Source: Symsagittifera roscoffensis (taxonomy: Eukaryota > Xenacoelomorpha > Acoela > Convolutidae). From it: a DNA stretch of 64,000 bases. The first letter of the stretch is position 1, and each line of letters begins with the position of its first letter. Position numbers and translations under genes: made by a program. Below the pieces are notes generated by a model. It was not told the DNA's origin, searched no databases, and saw only the letters and a list, made by a program, of their open reading frames with translations. Shown here piece by piece: positions 11,852 through 20,892 of the stretch. Location of the stretch: positions 27,399,649-27,463,648 of the forward strand of contig NC_087063.1 of the NCBI RefSeq assembly GCF_963678635.1, read 5' to 3'.

Positions 11852-11909
11852 TAAACTTAAGGTGATAAATTGATGTGCATTTAATATGTTGGAGTTCTCG
11901 GACTCTTTA

Positions 11910-11915
11910 AATAAA
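11910..11915 (+). terminator. EB1 polyadenylation signal AATAAA
   Basis: Canonical AATAAA about 60 bases after the EB1 stop codon. Confidence 0.65.
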
Positions 11916-11929
11916 AGTGAGTTGAAAAT

Positions 11930-12921
11930 ATGTACCATAAATTGTTGAATGACATGAGATGTATGTAATGTTCCTGTTATGTTGGAAGGAGTTCTCTGCC
12001 ATACGGCTTGTTGGCGCTATTTTGAAATTTATTTAGTATTTCACTTAAATCAACTTGCAACTTGGAGACATATCGATGCATGACTGCAGAAAAATCAGTA
12101 ACCAAAAGATAGAATACTGGAATTATTGTTTTTGGAGTGAACTGATATGTTTTCACTTAGGAAATGTGACCTAATTCAGTGATTTCTTTGGGAAATCGTG
12201 TAACTAATTTTTGTATTATTAATTGCTTGATGATGGAATTGAACCAGCTAATCGCAGAATATTTAGTTTTGTACTAGATAATGCATTTTTAATGGAAGAG
12301 TTTAGTTCGTCGAGGTCGAAAAATGAAGCGATTGAATCGCCAAAAATAGAGACAAAAGCAGATTATTTTATAGCCTAGTTTAGGAGAAGTTGTCTGAAGT
12401 GAAAGCGAACGAATTGATTAAAAGTTAATCAGCAAAATGGTTTATGCGCTGCTGGGTAGACCGGTCTAATTAAGAGTAATGAACGTAGTTAAAACTCTTA
12501 TATAGGTCTTGCTATTTTTTTGTTTTAGGAAAATTCTTAAAAGTCTCTAATAACTACAGATGTGCATTCATGCATATGATGCATTTATGAATGCACATAG
12601 GTATATATGCACTTTCTGAGTTCAAATGAAATTCATCTGCTGAAAATGACGTAATCTGTGATCCGTGCGTTTTAAGGCAAGTAATGCGAAGCTCCGCTTC
12701 ACCTCTGTGTAAATTTAACATCCATTAGCGTGAAATTTAAAGGGTGCATTTGAAAATATAGAGCTCATAAAATAGTATTAAAAATGGCTTTTGGGAATCA
12801 AGTGGATTTAGAACAGTCGGCCACCTCTGCCACCCTATTCAATTTTATAATTTTCAGTTTTGCTGTTAAAAAAACTTGAGAACCAGTGAATTGGATAGTG
12901 TATAAATTAAAGCATTTTCAG
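11930..12921. other. EB1-RER1 intergenic stretch
   Basis: About 1 kb with no gene. It holds a perfect 12-bp inverted repeat (12560-12598). Two short dispersed-repeat motifs shared with other places in the window are also present: ACTCTTATATAGGTC near 12495 (also near 17092) and GAAGCTCCGCTTCACCTCTG near 12688 (related copies near 16510 and 27930). It ends at the acceptor TTTTCAG just before RER1. Confidence 0.5.
12560..12598. repeat. Perfect 12-bp inverted repeat
   Basis: ATGTGCATTCAT and ATGAATGCACAT are exact reverse complements separated by 15 bases, which themselves contain a GCATATGATGC near-palindrome. It could fold as a cruciform or hairpin. It lies between EB1 and RER1; no role is inferred. 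Confidence 0.75.
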
Positions 12922-12929
12922 ATTTGAAG
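12914..12929 (+). other. 3' splice acceptor eight bases before the RER1 start codon
   Basis: GCATTTTCAG ends at 12921 and the start codon is at 12930, leaving the leader ATTTGAAG. As with EB1, this is a 5' UTR intron end or a trans-splice site. Confidence 0.6.
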
Positions 12930-13514
12930 ATGGGCGATATTAAACCGGAAGAAATAGTGCCGACCCCAGCACCATTGCGTCTGTTTAATAGCATCGGAGT
13001 GAAATACCAGTACTATCTGGACAAAGCAGTACCCTACACGACGGCAAGATGGGCCACCTTCTTTGTCTGCTTTGGGCTTTATGTCCTCAGAGTTTACTTA
13101 GTGCAGGGGTTCCACATTATCAGTTACGGTCTGGCTATTTACTACCTTAACTTGTTCTTAATGTTTCTCACGCCCAAAATTGATCCCGCCTTTGCTGAAA
13201 TGAGCGAAGATGACGGCATGTCTCTTCCGACTAAAAGCTCAAATGCAGAGTTTAGACCATTTATCCGACGACTTCCAGAGTTCAAATTCTGGCATCTGTC
13301 AACACGAGCAGTCATCATAGCCACTTTCATAACCTTTTTCCAGGTTTTCAATGTGCCAGTGTTCTGGCCTATTTTAGTCATGTATTTCATCATACTGTTT
13401 TGCCTGACGATGAAGAGGCAAATTAAACATATGATCAAGTATAGATACATACCACTAACTCATGGAAAGAAAAAATACGCAGCTAGTAAAGAAACGTCTT
13501 CGGGTGCCAACTGA
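12930..13514 (+). CDS. RER1: RER1, ER retention/retrieval membrane protein of the early Golgi
   Basis: RER1 sits in the cis-Golgi and returns escaped membrane proteins and unassembled subunits to the ER in COPI vesicles. A single exon encodes 194 residues, the usual size. Diagnostic blocks are LDKAVPYTTARW, the hydrophobic segments about residues 35-75 (RVYLVQGFHIISYGLAIYYL), DGMSLPTK, EFRPFIRRLPEFKFWH, NVPVFWPILVMYFIILFC and the basic end MKRQIKHMIKYRYIPLTHGK. Four membrane segments are evident, as in the family. The first ATG after the acceptor, at 12930, is taken as the start; an in-frame TTG six bases earlier is not needed. It follows EB1 on the same strand about 1.1 kb downstream. The copy looks intact and well conserved. 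Confidence 0.97.
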   Translation: MGDIKPEEIVPTPAPLRLFNSIGVKYQYYLDKAVPYTTARWATFFVCFGLYVLRVYLVQGFHIISYGLAIYYLNLFLMFLTPKIDPAFAEMSEDDGMSLPTKSSNAEFRPFIRRLPEFKFWHLSTRAVIIATFITFFQVFNVPVFWPILVMYFIILFCLTMKRQIKHMIKYRYIPLTHGKKKYAASKETSSGAN

Positions 13515-13718
13515 ATTTTCCTAATTGTGAACTTCGAATTAATTTTGACTGTACTAAGATTCTAAGTTTGTGTAGATGTCTATATTAACTATAATGTCAG
13601 CGCAGTTTTCTCGAACTTACTGGATATTTTTTTTCTGACTGCCCTTTGTATAGGTTTGCTCATTCGCTCAAATCATCAATTAATGAATTTTAGTTCAGTA
13701 AAAATCCACGTGTTTATA

Positions 13719-13993
13719 CTGTCCCATCTTAAAGAGTCCTAAATACGGGCAGGGTAAGTCTGTAAAATGGAGGGGCTCTGTTTCAAAAGAAGAATGTCAG
13801 TAACAAATTTCTTCGTCCTGAGAGTCTCTGTGGCCATTGGCAGCTAATTGCTTGAATTAAAAAATGCTTCAACTGAAAGGTTTTCTATATGATAAAGTGT
13901 GTCTTGATTAAATATTTATTTTTAATTAGTGATATAATTGACGGAAAACTAACAATTAACAAATTGTGACAAAGATGTTTTAAGATGGGACAC
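13719..13993. mobile_element. Mariner/Tc1-type MITE, 275 bp, TA target duplication
   Basis: The ends CTGTCCCATCTTAAA (13719-13733) and TTTAAGATGGGACAC (13979-13993) are inverted repeats differing only at the outermost bases. TA dinucleotides flank both sides (13717-13718 and 13994-13995). There is no coding capacity inside. Short TIRs plus a TA duplication fit the Tc1/mariner superfamily. Confidence 0.75.
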
Positions 13994-13995
13994 TA

Positions 13996-14892
13996 GAGTA
14001 CTTTGATATTGTAATATTCATGCTTAGCTTGGTGCTTATTTCTGTCATAAGTTTTCTCATTCGAATTGCTAAAAGGAGTTACGGATCTAGTTAGCAATTC
14101 CACCGAATTCTTCCAAGGAATATCTTCCTTCATAGTTCGAAATCTAATTGCTAGAAATGAATTTACTTCGGTTGCAATTAGAGTTATGAACTTGATCCGT
14201 GGTAATAAACATCTCCTACTAGCGCTATCATATTTTGATGCAATCCATGGCATGTGACACCAACGTTTTTTTTGTTACCGGCGGAAATTTTCATGGTATT
14301 GGAAACCATTATCAGCAGCTATTTTTGCTTAGCTTTGTCTCCTTTCTTACGCTCATTCTGGCGTTCAAACTTTTTACTATTGTGTTTTGGTTATTTTTAG
14401 TAACACTGCTGAAACCGAATAGTACCAATATCTGTATAAATATTATATCAATTGAAACTTTCATTTGAATTCAATTTATCAAACAATCAATTTTTTGCTA
14501 AAATGAAGGATTGGTTTTTGTACTGCGTGAAAGGATTGTGGCTCAAAGTTCAGTCAATGCTCTGGATTTTCATGCGTCATACGCCATGCCCAGATCCACA
14601 TGTGGCATTAATAATTGCGATTCAATGGAACATCAAGTATTTCAGCGAAAGAGCGATACTCAAAGGAAAGTCAAAATAACGAAGGTGCACACAAAATTGT
14701 GGAATAAAATTTAAAAAAGTTTACTCGTATCAGGTTGAAGGCTAGAATGTCCCGACTACCCTTTAACGTCTATGAAAAAGTTATAGATTTCCAAAAAAAA
14801 AGATTAAATCTCAAAAATGAAAACATTGTTTTTGAAATTTTCCTCCAGCTGCTATGTTAAGTACGAAGTGTTGTACTTAGTGTCGGATAAGG
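13996..14892. other. Intergenic stretch after RER1, no gene recognised
   Basis: Both strands hold short open frames between 13993 and 14714, but none shows a known motif, splice context or a consistent protein-like pattern. I see no other repeat here. Confidence 0.4.
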
Positions 14893-14894
14893 TA

Positions 14895-15838
14895 CAGTGC
14901 TGATTTAGGTTGTCCGGACGAAAAGCATAAAACTTGAAATTTAAATTGCGTTTTTCTCAACTTGGGTTCACATTAGCTGAAAAATGATTTTGGCGACACT
15001 TGCTTTAAAATTTTATTAGAATCAATGTGGCAATTACTTTTGCGAAACTAGGAGCCACTACCGGGTCAGTTTTTAGCATAACTATGTCAAACGAGGCTCT
15101 TACGTAGCCAAATAAAGGTTATTAAATGTACATTTTCCAAAAAAAATGGTATGAAATAACTTACTTTTATTTGATAGCCAAAATTTGTCATTTTTACAAT
15201 TTAAAAGTCTATTTTTATTTAAAAACAATTTTCAAACGTTTCGCGCAATCTTTGAGAATATTTATTTGTTAAACTTTGTTTGGCTAAAATTGTTAAAGAA
15301 TTAATGTGGCAATTTTTTTTGCGAAATTAGGAGCCACTACCGGGTAAGTTTCTAGCATAACTATGTCAAGCGAGGCTCTTGCGTAGCCAAATAAAGGTTA
15401 TTAAAAGTACATTTTCCAAAAAGTGGTATGATATAACTTACTTTTATTTGATAGCCAAAATTTGTCATTTTTACTATGTAAAACGTCTATTTTTATTTAA
15501 AAACAATCTTCAAACGTTTCGCGCAATTTTGGAGAATATACATTTAAACTTTTGTTTGACTAAATGAGAGGCTGACTTTGAAATAGTTTTTGAAGTTATT
15601 GCCCTGGTAGTTTCAGCGTAATGTTTGGTTGACTTAAAAAGCCTAATATGATCCGTTTTCTTTGGGTGAAAATTTTGGGCCCCACTTAGCAAAACAGATA
15701 GCATTATGATAATTTTCTGCTAAAGTTTTACGCTAGTTTTATAATCATCGTTTTCACCTAATGTATATTCAATCGGAGAAAAAAGAGTTTTGAATTTAAG
15801 TTGTGTGCTTTTCGTCCGGATAATTCAAATCAGCACTG
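14895..15838. mobile_element. Tc1-like non-autonomous element (944 bp) with internal duplication
   Basis: The left end starts TA-CAGTGCTGATTTAGG and the right end finishes AATTCAAATCAGCACTG. The inverted repeats extend about 45 to 50 bases with modest divergence, including TCCGGACGAAAAGCA on both ends. CAGTGCTG is a classic Tc1 terminus. The TA is present on the left; the right flank reads TG, an apparent mutation. Inside, a block of about 240 bases (AGGAGCCACTACCGGGT, ATAACTATGTCAA, GAGGCTCTTRCGTAGCCAAA) occurs twice, at about 15020-15255 and 15298-15540. A related left end lies at 23010. Confidence 0.8.
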
Positions 15839-17840
15839 TGTTACTAAGATCTGATAGCTGGCATTAATTTAACTTAGAACAATTTCTGAGCTGCATGAGT
15901 TGCCGCCTACGCATTTTTAGCACGAATTATTGCGCGGTAATGATCCCAAATTGGTAGTTTTCAAACCATCCTGAAATTGAATTTCATTGTAGATACTAGT
16001 GTTGTTGATTTACTCCTATAATTTGCAAGTTTATTAGCCCTGACATTGTATATTTACTTTGTTTTTTTTTTCGCTTAGAAAGTTTTATTTGGCTGATGTG
16101 GTTTCAGCTTTTGTGTTATCGGATTAGTCGTTTTTTGGGTCGTTGAAGAGAAAAAATTGATATTTGTTTGTAAGACTTAATAAAGGTCGTTTCTGGTGTA
16201 GAAATTTGAAGTTTTTCAATCTTTATCGTTCGAAAATTTTTTGTGATAAAAATTTCATATGGTATTTTGTTATTATTAGCTCGTGTGCGTTTTTTTTGTG
16301 TGTTTTGTGTGGAGGAAGACTCGAAAAATGTTTGATAGTTTTTATGAACTTTTTTTTGGCTTAATGTGTTTATGCTCAGGTATTTTCGGCTTTGTTGCCG
16401 CTTGTTAGGCTTTCCTCTAATGCTAATTTCATATTCTATTTTATTGGCATCTTTTTTTGAAACTAGATTGATTCATTATTCATTTTGATAGGTTTAGTTT
16501 TTTTCGAATTAGCTCCGTTTCGCCCCTGTGTTAATTTTCAAATTAAAGCTGGCATTATTGCTCTCTTTGGGCATGTTTAATAAGATGATTCATGGCGATG
16601 GCGTTGAGGAGTTTTGTAGACACTGTTATATTTTAGTAGAAAAACCCAAAATTGCAAAAAATTTAGTTCAGTTTTTATTTTTCAATTTAAACCTTAGTTG
16701 CATTAGAATCAACAGTTACGATGCTTCGGATTATTTTTTTGAATTTTTTTTTTGTTTTACTAGCTTAGGTCGTAGTAGGGTTTTTGTAATGTACGAAATG
16801 ATGCGCAATATTCATGCTTTTTTCTATGATGCTCAGCGCGTAAACTTCTCAAAAAAGCCAAATTTTAGTCCTCAAATGATTTTTCAAATTGAAATGAGGC
16901 ATGCTAATTAGTCTCAATATTTTCTCTACTAGACCCAATGTATATATTGTTGGTACTTGCTTTTTTTATACTTGCGAGAGCAAGTGCCTTAATGTTAAAT
17001 TTGGTTTTCTGATAAAATATATTCAGTTTTTTTTTGGTTGAACTGTTCAGGTTTTTGGATAAAGTATATTCAGGTTGAGCGTAGTGAAGACTCTTATATA
17101 GGTCGCGATAATTTCTTTTTCAAGAATAAGTCTCGAAATTTGTTCATGCTCAATTTTGATTTTTCGGCGTTTGAATTTTGACTAGGCAAATTCCACTATC
17201 GAACAGCAAAGCTGTAAAGGTCAGGAAAAACGTATTTTATCTTTCAGATTTCCCCGCGGGATAAATTTTACCTATTTTTTTTATCCAGTTTTCTCAAATT
17301 GAGTTAAAATTATCAATAAAAGTTCTAAAATTATCAATATAAGTGTCAATCATAAATTGTTCTTGAAATTCAAACAGCTTTGAGGGCATATATTTTTTCT
17401 TTAAAATTCGAAAGTCTTTCAAAAAACAAGTCAATTGTTTTTTTTTGTTTCTTTGTGTTCATTGACTCTTTCCAACTGTCTGTTGCCTATGTTTACTTTG
17501 TTTGCGAATTGCAAGTTTGCAGTTGTGTAGAATGATAGTTTTGATACACGGTAGGGGCTTTAAATATCAAAACTGGTTCAAATGAGCGTTCAAACCGTTT
17601 GAATCATTTATCGAGCGAATTACATGGGCTAATAGTTCGCTTATGTGTCTGACAAATTTCAATCATTTCATATCTTGATGTGGTATTTGTACAGTGCAAT
17701 AGCAATCTATCGCAAACTAAGAGCTATCAGTCAATCGAGTCACAACCTCTGCAACCTTTTCTGGGCCACAGTTAAGTCACTGCTCCCATCCAAAACTTAA
17801 TTGCTTTCTTCTGGGCGCGCGTATCTAGAACTTCTAAGTA
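15839..17840. other. Intergenic stretch before the ALDH16-like gene: old dispersed repeats
   Basis: 16020-16130 is a diverged copy of the segment near 3935-4030. ATTAGCTCCGTTTCGCCCCT lies near 16507. The hairpin ACTTGC-GAGA-GCAAGT lies near 16971-16986 and GACTCTTATATAGGTCG near 17092. The open frame 16528-16911 has no family motif and is rich in phenylalanine, as expected from T-runs. I looked here for the missing front half of the ALDH-like gene and did not see it. Confidence 0.45.
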
Positions 17841-17844
17841 GGCA

Positions 17845-19206
17845 ATGGCGTTAAGAGTAATTCTGATTCTGAGCGTCGAGTTCAAAAATTCTATTCTTAA
17901 GCTCCTGGCACAAAACTCAAATATTAATCATCCAATTAGCATCTACGCAACCGGAAACTTAGAAGCAAAGTTCGATGAACAGAAGGTTCTTCTCAAGTTG
18001 TTCAGCTCGGAGAATGAAGCTCTGGAAAACTTCAAATTGGATCAAAACTATGTGACACATCCTAGTACGTGTATAGCTTTCGGAATTTCTCGACATCAAG
18101 CTAAAAGTTTGAACTGCGAGTTTGTTACGACTTCAATTCCAACTTGCCTTGTCCTAGAAAACGCAGATTTCCATAGTTGCAGCGAATTAATGGCTAAATA
18201 TCTTCGTGGACTTTCGCAGCAGCTTGAAGAATTCTCGCCTCTGAATGTTGTTGTTATGGAATCGTATGAAGATCAGTTCTTGGAGAGCTTAGAAAACCAT
18301 TTGTCGAAAAGTGCTCTACACACCAAGTGTTCAAGCACCATACAATACGATGGAGTGAAAAGCTCCCTTTCGGATTTTAAAGGTGTTTTGATTGTTAGAA
18401 ACTCCCATTTGAAAAGCAGTTTAATCGTCAAAGAGAAAAATTTGTTTCAAATTGTCAATATAATCAGTGCTAGAACGGTAGCTGAGGCCATAACTATGGC
18501 CAAAAACATGCCATGCAAAAGGGATTTGTTTCTATGGACTGAATCGGTGTCTTTGATATTCTCTGTTTGGAACAATCTGCCGTTCTCTAATGCAATTGTC
18601 AACAGTTTCGAATCAATGAGAACAGACTCAAATACGAATAACTTTGTAAGAGACAAAATTGAAAATTTGGTCAGCCCAGTACAGCAAACGGCGATGAAAT
18701 TTCTGTACAAATTAGCATTGAAGTCAGCGGCAAAATCAATGAGCTCAGGAAACTTGTCGGAAAAGCTGTTCGACAAAAATCTGATAGACTTGCCGAATAG
18801 ACTTTTGAATTGGTGCGATTTACAACCTAATTATTACATTCTGTCAAAAATTGTGCCGGAAGAAAAGCTAAATGTAATGATAGTTTTGAACGAGGCTTCT
18901 GATCTTGACTACGTTTTGCTGGCTTCAGTTGCGTGCAAATGGCAAAGTGTCTTTATCGCTTCTCGCGACCAAATGATAAGGGAGAACGAATTTATCGACA
19001 AGCAACAAATTCAGTTGACGGAATTCGATGACGTAATCAGAAATTGTGATGTAATATTTTCGTCGGATGGATTGGCACCCGTGAGTTTGAAAAAAAGCGT
19101 GAAGTGTATCGGTGACATGAGGGGACTGAAACTGGCCAAAGTGTTGGCCAAGGAAACTGGTTTGATGAAACACATAGAAGTTTCCACGTCTTATGTATCT
19201 TGCTAA
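17845..19206 (+). CDS. Divergent ALDH16A1-like aldehyde dehydrogenase pseudoenzyme, C-terminal part
   Basis: The 453-residue frame follows the order of ALDH16A1, the animal ALDH with a second partial ALDH module. SIYATGN (32-37) stands where ALDHs have INxVTG. STCIAFGISRHQAKSL (74-89) stands for the VxFxGSxxxGR block. PTCLVLENADF (99-109) stands for SPxIVFEDAD, VVVMESYEDQFLESL (135-149) for VQESIYDEFxxxL, and ARTVAEAITMAKNMPCKRDL (209-228) for the RTxxEALxLANxTPxGL block. RLLNWCDLQPNY (319-330) and the following 100 residues resemble the second module. The catalytic glutamate motif and the QGQxC cysteine are not there, so dehydrogenase activity is not expected. The frame starts inside the first NAD-binding fold. 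Either an upstream exon joins at TAG|GCA-ATG (17841) or the protein is naturally short. The identification is by motif order only. AATAAA lies at 19219. Confidence 0.55.
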   Translation: MALRVILILSVEFKNSILKLLAQNSNINHPISIYATGNLEAKFDEQKVLLKLFSSENEALENFKLDQNYVTHPSTCIAFGISRHQAKSLNCEFVTTSIPTCLVLENADFHSCSELMAKYLRGLSQQLEEFSPLNVVVMESYEDQFLESLENHLSKSALHTKCSSTIQYDGVKSSLSDFKGVLIVRNSHLKSSLIVKEKNLFQIVNIISARTVAEAITMAKNMPCKRDLFLWTESVSLIFSVWNNLPFSNAIVNSFESMRTDSNTNNFVRDKIENLVSPVQQTAMKFLYKLALKSAAKSMSSGNLSEKLFDKNLIDLPNRLLNWCDLQPNYYILSKIVPEEKLNVMIVLNEASDLDYVLLASVACKWQSVFIASRDQMIRENEFIDKQQIQLTEFDDVIRNCDVIFSSDGLAPVSLKKSVKCIGDMRGLKLAKVLAKETGLMKHIEVSTSYVSC

Positions 19207-19218
19207 AAGATATTGTCA

Positions 19219-19224
19219 AATAAA
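19219..19224 (+). terminator. Polyadenylation signal AATAAA of the ALDH16-like gene
   Basis: Canonical hexamer 13 bases after the stop codon; a very short 3' UTR follows from it. Confidence 0.6.
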
Positions 19225-19306
19225 TGTGATATTAAGATAGTGAATACATTTTTTATTGCTCATGTTTTAATCCGATATGAATGTGGTTACTGTTAAATGA
19301 GAAGAA

Positions 19307-19518
19307 GGTACAAGTGCGATAGTTGGGTCCCAAGAAAAAGCAAGTATGAAAGAGGGGTCTCGCAATTTTTGTGAAAATTTCAAAAACAAGTATACAAACA
19401 AATGCGAACTGTATTTCATGTTTTTAAACAAATGCGAACCATGTTTTCGAAGATTTTAAGCCTAAAAATGCTCCTTCTAAAATCTAAATTCAAGGGACCC
19501 AACTATCATTCTTCTACC
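19307..19518. mobile_element. hAT-type MITE, 212 bp, with exact 8-bp target duplication
   Basis: GAGAAGAA is repeated exactly at 19299-19306 and 19519-19526. Just inside lie imperfect 25-base inverted repeats that begin GGTA and include the perfect core GATAGTTGGGTCCC (19318-19331) and GGGACCCAACTATC (19494-19507). There is no coding capacity. The 8-bp duplication suggests a hAT-driven element. Confidence 0.85.
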
Positions 19519-19554
19519 GAGAAGAATAGAAAGGGCGAGTTTGTTGGCTTCTGT

Positions 19555-19900
19555 ATCGGCGTCGATTTGTAAAAGATAATTTTTAACCGTTGATATGCTA
19601 GTAGTTAAACTTTTTCAACCGAAAGTTTCGACTCTTTCGATAAAAACCTAGTGTTTGTGAATTTTTCAAATTTGATAGGCTAACTTATCTGGGTGAAAAT
19701 AATAGTAACAGTCGCATGCTACCAACAATCGGTGTCGATTTGTAAAAGATAAATTTTAACCGTTGATATGCTAGTAGTTAAACTTTTTCAACCGAAAATT
19801 CGACTCTTTCGATAAAAACCTAGTGTCTGTGAATTTTTCAAATTTGATAGGCTAACTTATCTGGGTGAAAATAATAGTAACAGTCGCATGCTACCAACAA
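19555..19900. repeat. Near-identical 173-bp tandem duplication
   Basis: Two head-to-tail copies start at 19555 and 19728 (ATCGGYGTCGATTTGTAAAA to GCATGCTACCAACA). Only a few differences and one single-base gap are seen, so the duplication is recent compared with the surrounding repeats. No gene lies in it. Confidence 0.9.
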
Positions 19901-20640
19901 TCGCAGACACAAATGCTAAACGCTATGCTACGATTTCCGTCTTGTCGGCTTTAAATTTCCACCGGATGGGAGAGTGCAATTACAAGTACCTTTACTATAG
20001 TCGAGCACTGGTCATAATTGTCTCTTTCTTCTTAAATATTTCTTGACCTTGATAGCATAAATTAATATGCGATCCAAATTGTTCAATTTTTAAAATTAAA
20101 TTGCGATCAATTTTTAATTAATATGCGCTCGAGCTGTATTTAAAACTGTTTTAAAAATGAATCAAGGAAACTTTTAGAGCTTGACAGTTCTTGGCTTTTA
20201 ACTTTTATCTTACCCTTTGAAAACTTGAAATCAGCGAAACCTGAAGCTTTAAACTCTGGAAATACCAAGTAAGGAGAGATCATTTTGCCCTCGATTTTTG
20301 TCATTTCCGTTTTAACACTATTAAAAGTGGAGAATATAATTTTAAATTAAATTTAAAAGTACTGCTGTTTAATTCGAATATTTTCTTCGGTTAGTTGACA
20401 GTTTCTTTCAAGTGCAATTGGGAACCTCGAATCGACCGCGTGTTTGCCAAGTAATGAATCGCGAGCAAGTGAGGTGGAAGTTAATTGGACAACTTGTGAT
20501 TTCGAATCTGCTTTGAAAGCTGACAACAACCCGGAATGCGGTTTGGAACCGGAGCTGGGAACCCAGACTAAATTACAAGAGCGGCCGAGGTATGTTTTTG
20601 GGGAGAAGTGAGTTGTTTTGGAAACAATCGCCACGTGAGG
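19901..20640. other. Region upstream of the Iroquois gene
   Basis: 19901-20350 is AT-rich with nothing recognised. From about 20380 base composition rises in GC and the sequence looks more constrained, which fits a 5' flanking regulatory region. An open frame on the minus strand (20353-20634) is explained by this composition and shows no family motif. Confidence 0.4.
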
Positions 20641-20720
20641 TTCGCTTATCTACTCGACCCTTTTCCCTCTAATTGGACCCGCGCGGCACAATTAGTGCCC
20701 GGCGTTGCTCTCACTCCGTA
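20470..20720 (+). promoter_or_regulatory. Candidate Iroquois promoter/proximal regulatory region
   Basis: Moderate GC just upstream of the Iroquois start. TAATTGGAC occurs at about 20482-20490 and again at 20670-20678. The second copy is paired with CAATTAG at 20689-20695 in inverse orientation across a GC-rich ACCCGCGCGGC spacer. TAATTG is a homeodomain core site. No TATA box is obvious. The inference rests on composition and these motifs only. Confidence 0.35.
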
Positions 20721-20892
20721 GGTGTTTTGCCAAGTGGGTTGTAGTTTAGAAGCAGCGCAGAAGTTTCGAATGAGACTTGAGTTTTACAACAGTGAGTTTA
20801 CTATCGAGCGTCTTTGGCTTACAAAGTAGTTGGCTCCTTCTTGTGTTTTTCAACATTCTAATTCTTGTTTTTTGAGAGAAAGAAACAAAACA

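Noticed and set aside
13993-14714. Several overlapping open frames on both strands after RER1
   Set aside because: No family motif, no splice context, and sense/antisense frames overlap each other.
16528-16911. 127-codon plus-strand frame before the ALDH16-like gene
   Set aside because: F/L/N-rich translation from T-runs, overlapping known dispersed-repeat motifs; no match to the missing ALDH front half.
20353-20634. 93-codon minus-strand frame upstream of the Iroquois gene
   Set aside because: Explained by higher GC of the probable promoter region; no domain and opposite strand to the gene.
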